DNA of 64,000 nucleotides from CAWUEX02 sp963921305. GTDB taxonomy: Bacteria; Pseudomonadota; Alphaproteobacteria; Rhodospirillales; Rhodospirillaceae. The notes beneath the pieces are model-generated. The model saw nothing but the letters and a program-made list of their open reading frames with translations. It was not told the origin of the DNA and did no database searches. Location: positions 1,922,001-1,986,000 of the forward strand of contig CAWUEX030000002.1 in NCBI GenBank assembly GCA_963921305.4. The letters are read 5' to 3'. This document shows positions 50,714-60,013 of the stretch, piece by piece (the first letter of the stretch is position 1; every line of letters starts with the position of its first letter). The position numbers and the translations under genes were made by a program.

Positions 50714-51145
50714 GTCGCCTCTCCTCTTATGTCTCTGATTCTTGACCTGTGAGGTGGCTGAAGACCGGTTCCACCCACATGACTCAGGCCCAAGAGCGCA
50801 ATCAGCTTTTAGGGCGACCAGACCCAGCGCAAGCCAAACTTCGTGGGGGCGACTTTGCGCAGCAGATGCAAGGCGATCTGCCGCACGCCTTAGGTCAAGT
50901 TCCCTGACGGGTGGTGCAATGCTTCATTACCGCAAAGTCACCCCCGCGAAGCGCGAAATAACTGGCGCGAAAGATCACATTACGGTCGCGCAGCAATACG
51001 CTAACCAGGCAGAGGTGCGGAGTGTAACGCGTCCAAAGGGGCAATCTTGATCTGTTGATGCGTATTTTGGGGCGCACGACAAGAGACAACAGTCTGGGAT
51101 GAGACGCCGCAGGTGTTGAGTCCGCTTACTTACAAGGGGGAGAAA
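50714..51145. promoter_or_regulatory. divergent intergenic region between VOC and TonB-receptor genes
   Basis: About 430 bases carrying the start regions of both divergent transcription units. I see no convincing gene, terminator or consensus operator. LytTR-type direct repeats would be expected here if the local regulator controls these genes, but none could be assigned by eye. Confidence 0.35.
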
Positions 51146-53554
51146 ATGACCTTAAAAAATGCACTTTTAAGTGGTGTGATGCTCGGGTGCGCGGCAAGCG
51201 CGCTGCCTGCATCGGCGCAACAACTGGTCTTAGAGGAAATCGTTGTCACGGCGAAGCAACGTGAACAAAACCTTCAGGAAGTGCCTCTCGCCATCACGGT
51301 GTTCTCAACCGCTGAGCTCGATCGCCTTGGCGTAGACAATGTTCAGGACCTCGCGCAGTTCACTCCCAATTTCAACATCTACTCAGGCAATGGTCGCCAT
51401 GATGCATCTGGTCTAAATGTACGTGGATTGTCAGCAAATACGTCTGACGAGCGCTATCAACCAGTGTCATTTTTCGTCGACGGAATTTTTATGGGAGGGC
51501 TTTCCGTAGGCCTTGAGACGCTCGACGTAGAACGGATCGAAGTGCTGAAGGGACCCCAGTCTGCCGCGTATGGTCGGGCCACGTATGCCGGCGCCATCGA
51601 CTTCATTACGACAACGCCATCACTCGATGAATTCGGCGGAAAGTTTACGACCGAATTGTCATCTAACAAGTTTGACAACTTCAACTACGATATCGCCGGC
51701 TACATCGAAGGGCCGATCATTGAGAATAAGCTGTCCGCATCGTTGTTTGTCAAAGTTAAGAAAGACGACGGTTTTGACCAGGCGCCTGGCGCTCAGTTTG
51801 ACGAAGTAGGGCAGAACGAAACCCTCGCCATGAATGCCGTTATTTTTAGCCAGCTTGGGGAAAACACCACACTCAAGCTGCGCGGAATATATAGCGGGCA
51901 GGATGACCAGCACGCCATGAACTACGCGATGCAGCCAGCCTATTGGGAGCAAGAGGGTGCAAACATCATTACTTTGCCCAGTGGTGCGCTATTCGTACAA
52001 GGCGTGATTCCTGACCCAATTAGGGGGGGCATCATCGGCATTGATATCGCTGACCCAACAATCGTCGACAATCCTCAAGACGGTGGATATGAGCGTGACC
52101 GCTACTTTGGCTCCGCAATCGTCGAGCATGATTTCGACAACGGGATGAACTTGAGTTATCGCGGCGCCTACCTATGGAATACGTATGACGCTCTCATCGA
52201 TTTCCGCGCCCGTACAGCAGTTGGGACAGACCCCATCTTCGGCAGCGCGCTGCCACTGCAGCCGGGCGAAAGCCCCTTTAATTTCGCATTTCCGTTCGCG
52301 TTCCAGGAAGAATTCGAAGACACCAGTCATCAACTGCGTCTCCTCTCCTCGGACGAGGAGAGGCTGAGGTGGTCGGTTGGTGCATACTACTACTGGTCAG
52401 CCGATAGCAACTTCCAGAAGCGCAATGATCGGGCGGCACCGGATGGCAACCCTGATTTCCAGTCACGCGGTACCGAGAATATCATTAACTTGGCAGCCTT
52501 TGGGTCTGTCCAATATGACGTGACGGATCAACTAACCGTTGGTTTTGAAGGGCGCATTCAAGAAGAAGAGGTGCGCTATCAGAGTCTTGCGCCGGCAAAG
52601 GCCGTATCTTCAGGCTCAGACTTCCTTGAGGATTTGGTCGATAAAACGACGTCCTTCGAGCCACGGTTGACTGTTGATTATGCTCCCAATGACGATCAAA
52701 TGTTCTATGCGATGTTTGCGAAGGGCGTGAAGAGCGGGCGTTGGAATACTACGACCACAGTGCCGTTGGTGGACGGATTTCGCCCAGTCGAGGGCTATGT
52801 GTATGCCCCGCCGGAGAAGTTGTTCAACTATGAGCTAGGCTCCAAGTCCACCCTAATGGACGGGGCGGCCATCCTTAATATCGCGGTCTTCTATCAAGAT
52901 ATTAAAGACCAACAGCTCCGCCAGTCTGTCCAGCTTGACGTCGATCTGAATGGTGATGGTGGCAACGATATCGTCAATCAAATCTTCACCGCTGGTGATA
53001 GCCGGATCTATGGATTCGAGATCGAAGGAACGGTTCAGGTTACAGAGAAGCTAACTGTTAGAAGCGCTCTCGGTTACAGCGATCATGAATTCGCGGACGA
53101 TATTCCACCCAGTGCCGATTTTGATCTGTTCGACTTTGTGGGCGGCCGGACTTTGAAGGGAAAGACGTCTGTCAATGTTCCCAAACTTACTGCGACGGCC
53201 AACATCGACTACGTGACGCCGGTCTTTGGAGGAGACTTCGATTGGCGCCTGCGTAGTGACATCATCTACACCGGAAAAAAGTACACTGAGCTTGCCAACC
53301 TTGCTCAGATTGACGATTTCTTCATCGTCAACGCCCGGACGAGTTTGGAGACTGAGGACTGGATCGTTAACCTCTTCATCAACAATGTCTTAGACGACGA
53401 AACCGCCGTTGGTTCAGGTCTCACCGGAACAAGCTTTTGTGAGTTTGAACGCAATGGGCCAAATCTGCCGGCATTTAATCCGTCACAACGCTGTATTGCC
53501 GTTCTGCCTCAACGTGGCCGTGAATGGGGCGTGTCTGCCACACTCAATTTCTAG
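51146..53554 (+). CDS. TonB-dependent outer-membrane receptor 1
   Basis: An 802-residue receptor. After a Sec signal ('LPASAQ') it has 'LEEIVVTAKQREQNLQEVP', the TonB-box/plug start common in alpha- and gammaproteobacterial nutrient receptors, then plug motifs ('NVRGLSANTSDERYQPVSFF', 'VERIEVLKGPQSAAYGRATY'). A 22-stranded barrel follows and ends with an aromatic residue ('EWGVSATLNF'). Start chosen at ATG 51146 because AAGGGGGAGA precedes it and the signal begins there. It likely imports the compound processed by the exported enzymes around it; the ligand is not readable. Confidence 0.93.
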   Translation: MTLKNALLSGVMLGCAASALPASAQQLVLEEIVVTAKQREQNLQEVPLAITVFSTAELDRLGVDNVQDLAQFTPNFNIYSGNGRHDASGLNVRGLSANTSDERYQPVSFFVDGIFMGGLSVGLETLDVERIEVLKGPQSAAYGRATYAGAIDFITTTPSLDEFGGKFTTELSSNKFDNFNYDIAGYIEGPIIENKLSASLFVKVKKDDGFDQAPGAQFDEVGQNETLAMNAVIFSQLGENTTLKLRGIYSGQDDQHAMNYAMQPAYWEQEGANIITLPSGALFVQGVIPDPIRGGIIGIDIADPTIVDNPQDGGYERDRYFGSAIVEHDFDNGMNLSYRGAYLWNTYDALIDFRARTAVGTDPIFGSALPLQPGESPFNFAFPFAFQEEFEDTSHQLRLLSSDEERLRWSVGAYYYWSADSNFQKRNDRAAPDGNPDFQSRGTENIINLAAFGSVQYDVTDQLTVGFEGRIQEEEVRYQSLAPAKAVSSGSDFLEDLVDKTTSFEPRLTVDYAPNDDQMFYAMFAKGVKSGRWNTTTTVPLVDGFRPVEGYVYAPPEKLFNYELGSKSTLMDGAAILNIAVFYQDIKDQQLRQSVQLDVDLNGDGGNDIVNQIFTAGDSRIYGFEIEGTVQVTEKLTVRSALGYSDHEFADDIPPSADFDLFDFVGGRTLKGKTSVNVPKLTATANIDYVTPVFGGDFDWRLRSDIIYTGKKYTELANLAQIDDFFIVNARTSLETEDWIVNLFINNVLDDETAVGSGLTGTSFCEFERNGPNLPAFNPSQRCIAVLPQRGREWGVSATLNF

Positions 53555-53696
53555 ATAAAAGTTCTCTCCCGTGCCCTCGTGTTTTTTGAAGTATCAAGAA
53601 GCGCGAGGGCGCATTCTCGAAATTATAACCCGCAGCACCAAATGATGCTTCATGACATTTGGCGCGGGGTTTAGGCTTTACTCGCCAGTTTATCTC

Positions 53697-55844
53697 ATGC
53701 GTATGTTTCGTTTGCTCCGCGTTGCCGCTTTCATACCGCTTCTAATTGGCCTGAGTTTGACCTCGGGGTTGTGTTCGGCCAAATCCGGCTCCAGTTCGGA
53801 GACAAGTTTGCCCGGGCCGAAAGCCGTCACCGTTTCCGAAGATGGAAATACGACAACCTACAATGCGGCGTTCTTCGATCAGTTTGAACCACTGACGCTT
53901 CGCAACATGATCGACCGCATTCCCGGTGTTTCGATTGAGGGGTCGGCCTCGGGGAGTGATCGGCGAGGATTAAGGGGTAGTCAGGACGCAATTCTTATCA
54001 ATGGTCAGCAAGTCATCGGGAAGAACAACGACGGGTCTTCCGCGCTTGCGCAAGTTCTTGCTTCGCAAGTTGAGTATATTGAAATTATCCGCGGATCTTC
54101 GAGTGAAGTGCAAAGCACAACCCAGAAGATCATAAACGTTGTTCTGAAGAGTGATGCGCAATCCGTGACGCAGGTTCAGGCGTCGCTGCTATTTTATGAG
54201 GGCGATGACTCTGCGCGGCTTAACCCAACGGTGATCTACAGCGCCAACAACGAAAACAACAACTACACGCTCTTCTTCCGCAGTTTAAAGAATGTCAGGC
54301 CCTGGACGCGGACAAAACTGACGACCGATCAGGCCGGTGCCCCCCGTCAACGCAATGATGAGCTTGAAAGCCTGTTGACTCATAAAGTGCGTGCTACTGG
54401 CCGCTTTGAGCAAGTGGCTGACTCGGGCTCCCGGCTGCAGCTGAGCTCATATCTGGAGGGAGATTTTCTCGATCGAGAGCGGCGTGAGTCGGCCTTCACA
54501 GTGCTCACTCCACAAAACTCTGAAGGCGTGTCCGATATTCTGGAGATAGACAAGCGCGACAAGTGGACGACGGAGCTGAGTGCGGACTATTCTCGCCCGA
54601 TTGGTAAAAGTGAATCGATCACGGTCCTGGGCTTCTTTAACTGGCAAGAGGAAAGCCGTGACCGGGAAGTCCTAGACCTGTTTGGCCCGACTGATCTTGT
54701 TGTTACGCGCCAAGCGCGCAAGGACGTAAAGACTGAATCGATCATTAGAGGGACGTACGACCGAACGCCCAGCAAGATATGGGGTTTTCAGTACGGTTTG
54801 GAGGGGACTCTCAATACTCAAGAGACAGATTTCGATCTGCAGACGCGAGAGGGTGATGAACTCGTGCCGCTGCCGGTCTTCAACAGCAATGGTACCGTGA
54901 CAGAGTATCGCGGAGAGTTTTTTTCAACGGCACGATGGCACCCTATTGATGACCTGAGTTTTGAATTTGGTGTGGCGATTGAGGCCTCAAGGATCTCTCA
55001 AGCCAGCGACGACGTCGATAACTCCAGATTCTTGAGTTATGTGAAGCCATCTCTGAGTGCGTTCTGGAATGTCACGCCATCTGACCGCCTATTCTTTTCA
55101 ATTGTACGCGATGTGCAACAGCTCGACTTTCTTGAATTTGTTGCCACGATAACTGACCGGGATCAGGAGCTCGAGGCTGGCAACCCTAATCTCCTGCCGG
55201 AGAAATCCTGGGACGCAACAATTGGCTATGAGCATGGGCTCGGAAATGGCGCTGGACTTATTTCCGTTTCCGGATTCTATCGCCGTGTCGAGGATGTAGC
55301 TGGTCGAGTTCTGTTCCGTGATTTGATTTCTCAGCCTGGCAACATCGGATCCGGATCGGAGAAGGGCGGCGAGGCCGAGCTTAGCTTGCAATTTACGCGC
55401 TTGGGCTGGTGGGACGGAATCCTCACGACAAAGTATCTGTATCGTGATACCAGCGTGACCGATCCATTCAGCGATACTAAACGTAGCTTCGATCAAACCT
55501 CAGACTGGGAGTTCGAAGTCTCATACCGACATGACGTCGATACGGTGATCGATGGCTATGTCAACCTTTCCTATAGCGAGAACGGGCGAAAACTAATCCA
55601 CGACATCGATTATATCGAGAACGTAAAGGACTCGGGGACTTTGAGCATTGTCCTAGCTCATCAGATCCAAAAAAATATGGAGCTACGAGCAACGGTCCGC
55701 AATCTCGTAAACGACGGTCGCATTCGGCGGGACCGGCAACTGTTTGAGCCAGATGCACAAGGGGGGCGACAGCAAATAGGAAGCCGCTTTGAGCGTCACG
55801 AATGGGGAAAGTTCTTTAGTCTTGTTCTGAATTGGAATGTTTGA
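53697..55844 (+). CDS. TonB-dependent outer-membrane receptor 2
   Basis: About 715 residues. Signal 'AAFIPLLIGLSLTSGLCSA' is followed by a shortened plug: 'LRNMIDRIPGVSIEGSASG', 'AILINGQQVIG', 'VEYIEIIRGSSSEVQ', then a barrel rich in aromatic/charged strands ending 'FFSLVLNWNV'. The plug lacks the EEIVVTA start of receptor 1, so the two are not close paralogues. The upstream ATG 53652 is also in frame, but 53697 starts the signal peptide. It follows receptor 1 by 142 bases and converges with the LytTR gene, leaving eight bases. Confidence 0.87.
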   Translation: MRMFRLLRVAAFIPLLIGLSLTSGLCSAKSGSSSETSLPGPKAVTVSEDGNTTTYNAAFFDQFEPLTLRNMIDRIPGVSIEGSASGSDRRGLRGSQDAILINGQQVIGKNNDGSSALAQVLASQVEYIEIIRGSSSEVQSTTQKIINVVLKSDAQSVTQVQASLLFYEGDDSARLNPTVIYSANNENNNYTLFFRSLKNVRPWTRTKLTTDQAGAPRQRNDELESLLTHKVRATGRFEQVADSGSRLQLSSYLEGDFLDRERRESAFTVLTPQNSEGVSDILEIDKRDKWTTELSADYSRPIGKSESITVLGFFNWQEESRDREVLDLFGPTDLVVTRQARKDVKTESIIRGTYDRTPSKIWGFQYGLEGTLNTQETDFDLQTREGDELVPLPVFNSNGTVTEYRGEFFSTARWHPIDDLSFEFGVAIEASRISQASDDVDNSRFLSYVKPSLSAFWNVTPSDRLFFSIVRDVQQLDFLEFVATITDRDQELEAGNPNLLPEKSWDATIGYEHGLGNGAGLISVSGFYRRVEDVAGRVLFRDLISQPGNIGSGSEKGGEAELSLQFTRLGWWDGILTTKYLYRDTSVTDPFSDTKRSFDQTSDWEFEVSYRHDVDTVIDGYVNLSYSENGRKLIHDIDYIENVKDSGTLSIVLAHQIQKNMELRATVRNLVNDGRIRRDRQLFEPDAQGGRQQIGSRFERHEWGKFFSLVLNWNV

Positions 55845-55852
55845 GCGGAAAA

Positions 55853-56782
55853 CTAGGTTTTGGCCTCAGGTTCGACGCCATTCGCTTTTAGTAGGCCAAG
55901 AAACCGTTTGCTGACAGGCATTGATAGGCCATCGCCTGCCTCAATGCGGTACAAGTTACCTTCCTTCCAGAAGTTCGTAATCGCTGAAGTCCTAACCCAG
56001 TAAGACCGATGAATTTGCATGCCAACGTCTTTTGGCATCTCTGATACAGCGTCACCGAACCGGCAGAAAATCAGGTCATTCCCAAGGGGTGTGTGGACGC
56101 GCACGTAATGGTCTTCTGCGGCCAGAGCAATGATCTCGGTGCCGATGCCCGAGTTCGCCCGGCGCATGAATTTGGGTGGTTCAGTTTCTTTCGCTTCTAC
56201 TGCGGTTTTGCCACTCAAGACTTGGTTCTGCTCGCGTGGCGTATATCCTGTCGTTTCTCTAAAACGCGGGAAGCCGAGAACGCGATCAAATAATAAATTG
56301 GTCAGCGTCCACTCAACCATGACCATGGTGAAAGACCCCAAGCTGAAAACGAACGCACTAAAGGAGTCATACCAGGGTGATGGCAGTTGTACTTCTGCAC
56401 CAACCGGCAAGTATCCAATAAATATGGACTGCCAGACCGTATAAAGCGGTGGGACAAAAATCATATGTACAGGCACGGATAGAACGCAAAGGACCACAAG
56501 AGGCGTTTTCTTTTTGGGAGCAAGTAGAGCCACCAACCGAATCGAAACTTCTAGGGCGACTCGCAGAAGCAACGTGCCCGTAATCCAATAGGCAATCGCG
56601 ACCGGCCTGGACAATTGACCGCCAAATTCGCCTGCTCCAGTCCACCCTAAGAGCAATCCCAAAAAAACAGGCACGCCCACGTAAAAAGCGATGGCCAACT
56701 CACGCATTGAGGCGCGTCCCGTCCTAGTTTCGCTCTTTAAGAGACCCGCCATACTCCACCCAGGCTCTGAAGTCTTCGCCAA
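55853..56782 (-). CDS. membrane-bound LytTR transcriptional regulator
   Basis: A 309-residue protein. About four membrane helices fill residues 28-165 ('LAIAFYVGVPVFLGLLLGW', 'VVLCVLSVPVHMIFVPPLY', 'FSLGSFTMVMVEWTL'); the C-terminal 100 residues are a LytTR DNA-binding domain: 'IIALAAEDHYVRVHT', 'GMQIHRSYWVRTSAI', 'DGLSMPVSKRFL'. It has no receiver domain, so the membrane part is the likely sensor. Sitting alone on the minus strand between the receptor and methyltransferase genes, it is the obvious local regulator. Start uncertain: ATG 56782 or the internal ATG 56707. Confidence 0.9.
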   Translation of the reverse strand: MAKTSEPGWSMAGLLKSETRTGRASMRELAIAFYVGVPVFLGLLLGWTGAGEFGGQLSRPVAIAYWITGTLLLRVALEVSIRLVALLAPKKKTPLVVLCVLSVPVHMIFVPPLYTVWQSIFIGYLPVGAEVQLPSPWYDSFSAFVFSLGSFTMVMVEWTLTNLLFDRVLGFPRFRETTGYTPREQNQVLSGKTAVEAKETEPPKFMRRANSGIGTEIIALAAEDHYVRVHTPLGNDLIFCRFGDAVSEMPKDVGMQIHRSYWVRTSAITNFWKEGNLYRIEAGDGLSMPVSKRFLGLLKANGVEPEAKT

Positions 56783-57078
56783 ACCAAAGTCGCGGTATTA
56801 TAGCTTGCCGCCCCAATTTGCTAAGGATTTAGCCATTCGCCAGAGTTCAGTCACGCTTCGCGAAAAAAATCCTGTGAAAAAGGGTAGGGGATTCACGCAT
56901 CTTGCCTACCCATGGCCCTTCTCGGGCAGGCACGATAGACTGACACACTTCTCCAGAACTCGTTCTGCAACTGTGGACACCAAATAGTGGCACTCGTCCT
57001 GGTTACAGCAGCGCCCATCAGGTGAGGCCACCTTGGCGGTTTTGGGGGTAGGAATTGACGCGATTTGGAGGCGTAGAG
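56783..57078. promoter_or_regulatory. divergent region between the LytTR and methyltransferase genes
   Basis: About 296 bases holding the promoters of the regulator and of the methyltransferase group. TTTGGAGGCG precedes the methyltransferase ATG. I see no gene and no clear operator. Confidence 0.35.
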
Positions 57079-58248
57079 ATGGTCGATTTTAACAGACGTA
57101 AATTGTTGGGGGCTTCAGTTGCGGCGGGCAGTGCTCTGCTGACGACGATGAAGGCTCACGCAAATTTCGCTGGTGATGTTCAGCTTCGCGACCAAGTTGA
57201 GCGGCTAGAGCGGATGCCAACTCTGGGTCTGGAGAGCCGCGAGTATTTCCGCACGGCCCTACGCAAGTTTGTGAGCACTGATCTGGACCACGCTGCCAGA
57301 AGACGCGCCATGCAGGTCTTTGAGAATGCTGGTTTAGACCCAAAGGCTGAGATGAGCTACGAGCAGGCGGTCGCGTTGCTTGAGGGGGACACGGTTATCA
57401 TGGACCACATGCATGGGTTCATGAGTGTGCAGAACTCGTCGTTCAACGACATCAAGACGGTCTTTCATAGTGATGCGGATCGCTATCTCGAAGAGATGGA
57501 GAAGGTCGATAACATTGGCCCTGGCAGCTTAGAAATGAACCCCGGAATGGACATTCCGGACTACGCCCGGTGGGAAATTCATAATCAACCTGGTGGATAC
57601 GTTGGCGATCCGTTTGCTGGACACATCTTTCATTATGCGGTGAACAACTTCTGGATTCACTCCAATGACCAGGATGAGATGAGCCAGCATATCGCCGGCA
57701 TGATGCCCGTTCCTAAAGACGGCAAGGTCGAGCGTGTCATAGATCTCGGCACAAGCGCCGGCCAGATCGCTCTTGGGATGAAAGAGCACTTTAAAGACGC
57801 AGAGGTTTGGGGCATTGACGTGGGTGCGCCCATGGTCCGCTATGCGCATATGAGGGCAGTTGATCTAGGCATTCCCGTGCACTTTGCTCAAATGCTGGCA
57901 GAGGATCTTCAGTTCCCGGACAATCACTTCGATATCGTCGGCTCGTTCCTGCTGTTCCATGAAGTGGATATGGAAGTTACGCCGAAAATCATTGATGAGA
58001 TTCACCGTGTTCTGCGTCCAGGAGGCACTTTCTTCTGTCCCGAAGCTGCATTCATGGTGAAGAAACCTGTCAGGAATGGGTATACGCAGTGGCGTGTTTG
58101 GTGGAATGACCAGTGGTGTTCAGAGGTCCACTACATTCCCTATTCAGAGTTTGACTACGCAGCCGCGTTCCGGAAAGCGGGCTTTGAGGTCGGCACCACG
58201 GGCGGACCATTCAATAACCAATACATGATGGCGACGAAGCCCGCTTAA
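57079..58248 (+). CDS. Tat-signal SAM-dependent methyltransferase-fold protein, paralogue 1
   Basis: A 389-residue protein. The N-terminus 'FNRRKLLGASVAAGSALL' is a twin-arginine signal. A 180-residue helical region with 'NQPGGYVGDPFAGHIFHY' leads into a class I methyltransferase domain: motif I 'VIDLGTSAGQIALGM', acidic ribose-binding 'VWGIDVG', 'FPDNHFDIVGSFLLFHEV' and 'LRPGGTFFCPEA'. It is a paralogue of the gene at 58789, with a small gene between. Export of a SAM-dependent enzyme is unexpected, since SAM is cytoplasmic. It may be a lipid or polyketide-like small-molecule methyltransferase, or the fold may have been reused. Confidence 0.88.
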   Translation: MVDFNRRKLLGASVAAGSALLTTMKAHANFAGDVQLRDQVERLERMPTLGLESREYFRTALRKFVSTDLDHAARRRAMQVFENAGLDPKAEMSYEQAVALLEGDTVIMDHMHGFMSVQNSSFNDIKTVFHSDADRYLEEMEKVDNIGPGSLEMNPGMDIPDYARWEIHNQPGGYVGDPFAGHIFHYAVNNFWIHSNDQDEMSQHIAGMMPVPKDGKVERVIDLGTSAGQIALGMKEHFKDAEVWGIDVGAPMVRYAHMRAVDLGIPVHFAQMLAEDLQFPDNHFDIVGSFLLFHEVDMEVTPKIIDEIHRVLRPGGTFFCPEAAFMVKKPVRNGYTQWRVWWNDQWCSEVHYIPYSEFDYAAAFRKAGFEVGTTGGPFNNQYMMATKPA

Positions 58249-58298
58249 CACAGCACGGTGATCTCCCGTTTCCGGATACGTGAAACAAGGAAAGTGAC

Positions 58299-58667
58299 AT
58301 GGAATACAAAAAAGAAACCCCGGTGATCTTTTCGCGGCCAGGTTACGCCGCGGACTACATCAAGACTGACGCTCGCACAGCCACGTATATGAGCGATCCT
58401 CATATCAGCAATCTGAAGAACATTGCATACGCTCTGGCCACGGAGCTTTGGGCGGAGCGGGAACGCAGCCGGGTTGTAGAGAGTCTGCTCAGTAAGGGTG
58501 AGAAGATCACTCGAGATACCATCGAGAAATACATGCCAACCGATGAAGAATCGGCAATGTGGCGCGAGGAACGGGACGCCATGATCCAAAGGGTCTTCGG
58601 CGTGTTGGTGACCAACACCTATGATCGTCCGTTTGCGGAGCCCCGCTTCAAGGACCGCCGTAGCTAG
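58299..58667 (+). CDS. small hypothetical protein between the two methyltransferase genes
   Basis: 122 residues, hydrophilic and helical, without signal peptide or known motif. Features are an N-terminal 'VIFSRPGYAADYIKTDA', a charged middle 'LWAERERSRVVESLLSKGEK', and 'ESAMWREERDAMIQRVFGVL'. It lies 50 bases after one methyltransferase gene and 121 before the next on the same strand, so it probably belongs to the unit. As the only soluble unsignalled protein in this sub-cluster it might be a chaperone for a Tat substrate, but that is a guess. Confidence 0.65.
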   Translation: MEYKKETPVIFSRPGYAADYIKTDARTATYMSDPHISNLKNIAYALATELWAERERSRVVESLLSKGEKITRDTIEKYMPTDEESAMWREERDAMIQRVFGVLVTNTYDRPFAEPRFKDRRS

Positions 58668-58788
58668 ACGTTTCCGCAAAGCCTCATTGGGAGGACATTG
58701 CGGCAGGATTTTGCTGCCAGAGAAGAGCTCGCAGACATGTGCGGTCCCGACTGGTAGCCCTCAGAGTTGCAGTCAATGGAGGTATCGC

Positions 58789-59991
58789 ATGTTAGAACGC
58801 CGCACGTTATTCGGCGCTGCCGCAGCTGTTGGATCAGGTGCAGCCTCTGTGCTCGGCGGGCGGAAAAGCAACGCATCTAACCCGGCAAAAGACTTCGACC
58901 ACGAGCCGCGCGGGACAATTGGCCGCTTGGAGCGACTGCCGACCTTAGATCTTGAAAGCAGAGATGACTTTTACGGCGGCTTTCGGTCCTGGGGGTATAC
59001 CGAAATTCTAGGCAAGATGGAGCGCAATAGGTTCCACCGGCTTATGGTGGAAGCTGGCGTCGATCCAGAGGCGACGGATGTGCCCTTACAGGACATCTTA
59101 GCGATCATCGAAACAGATCCATTGCTGGGGACCGGCGTCCGCTTCCGCATTGATGTTCAAGATCTGATGTATCGTGACTTGGATGCGCTTCTCTCAAAGG
59201 ACGCTGATCTATATCTCGAAGAGATGGAAGCCTATGACAACATTGGGCCGGGAACGCTTGAGCTCAATCCCGATATGCATATTCCCATCTACACAAGGTA
59301 CGAGATTCATTGCCAACCTGGCGGTTATGTAGGCCATCCCCTTGGCGGACACTTATATTATTACGGCACGAATACTTTCTATATGGCGCTAAGGGAGGAG
59401 AACCGCCAAGACCAACAGCACACGTTTATCGCATCTCAAGTGCCAGTGCCTGAAGATGGGAAGGTTCTGCGCATTCTTGACTTAGGCTGTAGCGTTGGTC
59501 AGCTCACCGTCTGCCTCAAGGAAAGGTTCCCTGATGCGGAAGTATGGGGTGTCGATGTGGGCGGGCCGTTGGTTCGTTTCGGTCACATGCGCGCTGTTGA
59601 CCTCGGCGTCGAGGTTCATCTGGCGCAGCGGCTGGCCGAGGACACCAAATTCCCGGACGACCACTTTGATATCGTCGTCTCCTACATCCTTCACCATGAG
59701 GTGCCGGCGCAAGCGACCATTGACATTTCCAAAGAGGTGCACCGTATCCTGCGTCCCGGCGGTGTCTATGTGCCGTATGACTTCTACACAGGGGCTAAAG
59801 AGGTCAAGACCACCCCATACTACATGTATCGTATGTGGAAAGATCACCGCTGGAATCACGAGGTCTGGCGCGAACAGTACCGAGAGCTGGATTTTGCAGC
59901 CACGTTCCGAGAGGCGGGATTTGAGGTCAATGAGAACGGCCCGCCCGGGTGGCGCTTTGACAGCAACTTCATAGCCACTAAACCCGCTTAA
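58789..59991 (+). CDS. Tat-signal SAM-dependent methyltransferase-fold protein, paralogue 2
   Basis: A 400-residue paralogue of the 57079 gene, similar along the whole length. The signal is 'MLERRTLFGAAAAVGSGAAS'; the helical region repeats the QPGGYVG motif ('HCQPGGYVGHPLGGHLYYYG'). The methyltransferase motifs are 'ILDLGCSVGQLTVCL', 'VWGVDVG', 'FPDDHFDIVVSYILHHEV' and 'LRPGGVYVPYDF'. ATG 58789 was chosen because it begins the twin-arginine signal; upstream residues are not conserved. It is followed by the FAD oxidoreductase gene after 22 bases. Confidence 0.88.
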   Translation: MLERRTLFGAAAAVGSGAASVLGGRKSNASNPAKDFDHEPRGTIGRLERLPTLDLESRDDFYGGFRSWGYTEILGKMERNRFHRLMVEAGVDPEATDVPLQDILAIIETDPLLGTGVRFRIDVQDLMYRDLDALLSKDADLYLEEMEAYDNIGPGTLELNPDMHIPIYTRYEIHCQPGGYVGHPLGGHLYYYGTNTFYMALREENRQDQQHTFIASQVPVPEDGKVLRILDLGCSVGQLTVCLKERFPDAEVWGVDVGGPLVRFGHMRAVDLGVEVHLAQRLAEDTKFPDDHFDIVVSYILHHEVPAQATIDISKEVHRILRPGGVYVPYDFYTGAKEVKTTPYYMYRMWKDHRWNHEVWREQYRELDFAATFREAGFEVNENGPPGWRFDSNFIATKPA

Positions 59992-60013
59992 CCCAGATCA
60001 AGGCCGACCGATA

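Noticed and set aside
53573..53610. Hairpin (GCCCTCG/CGAGGGC) between the two TonB receptor genes
   Set aside because: Loop is 24 bases and no T-tract follows; not a convincing terminator.
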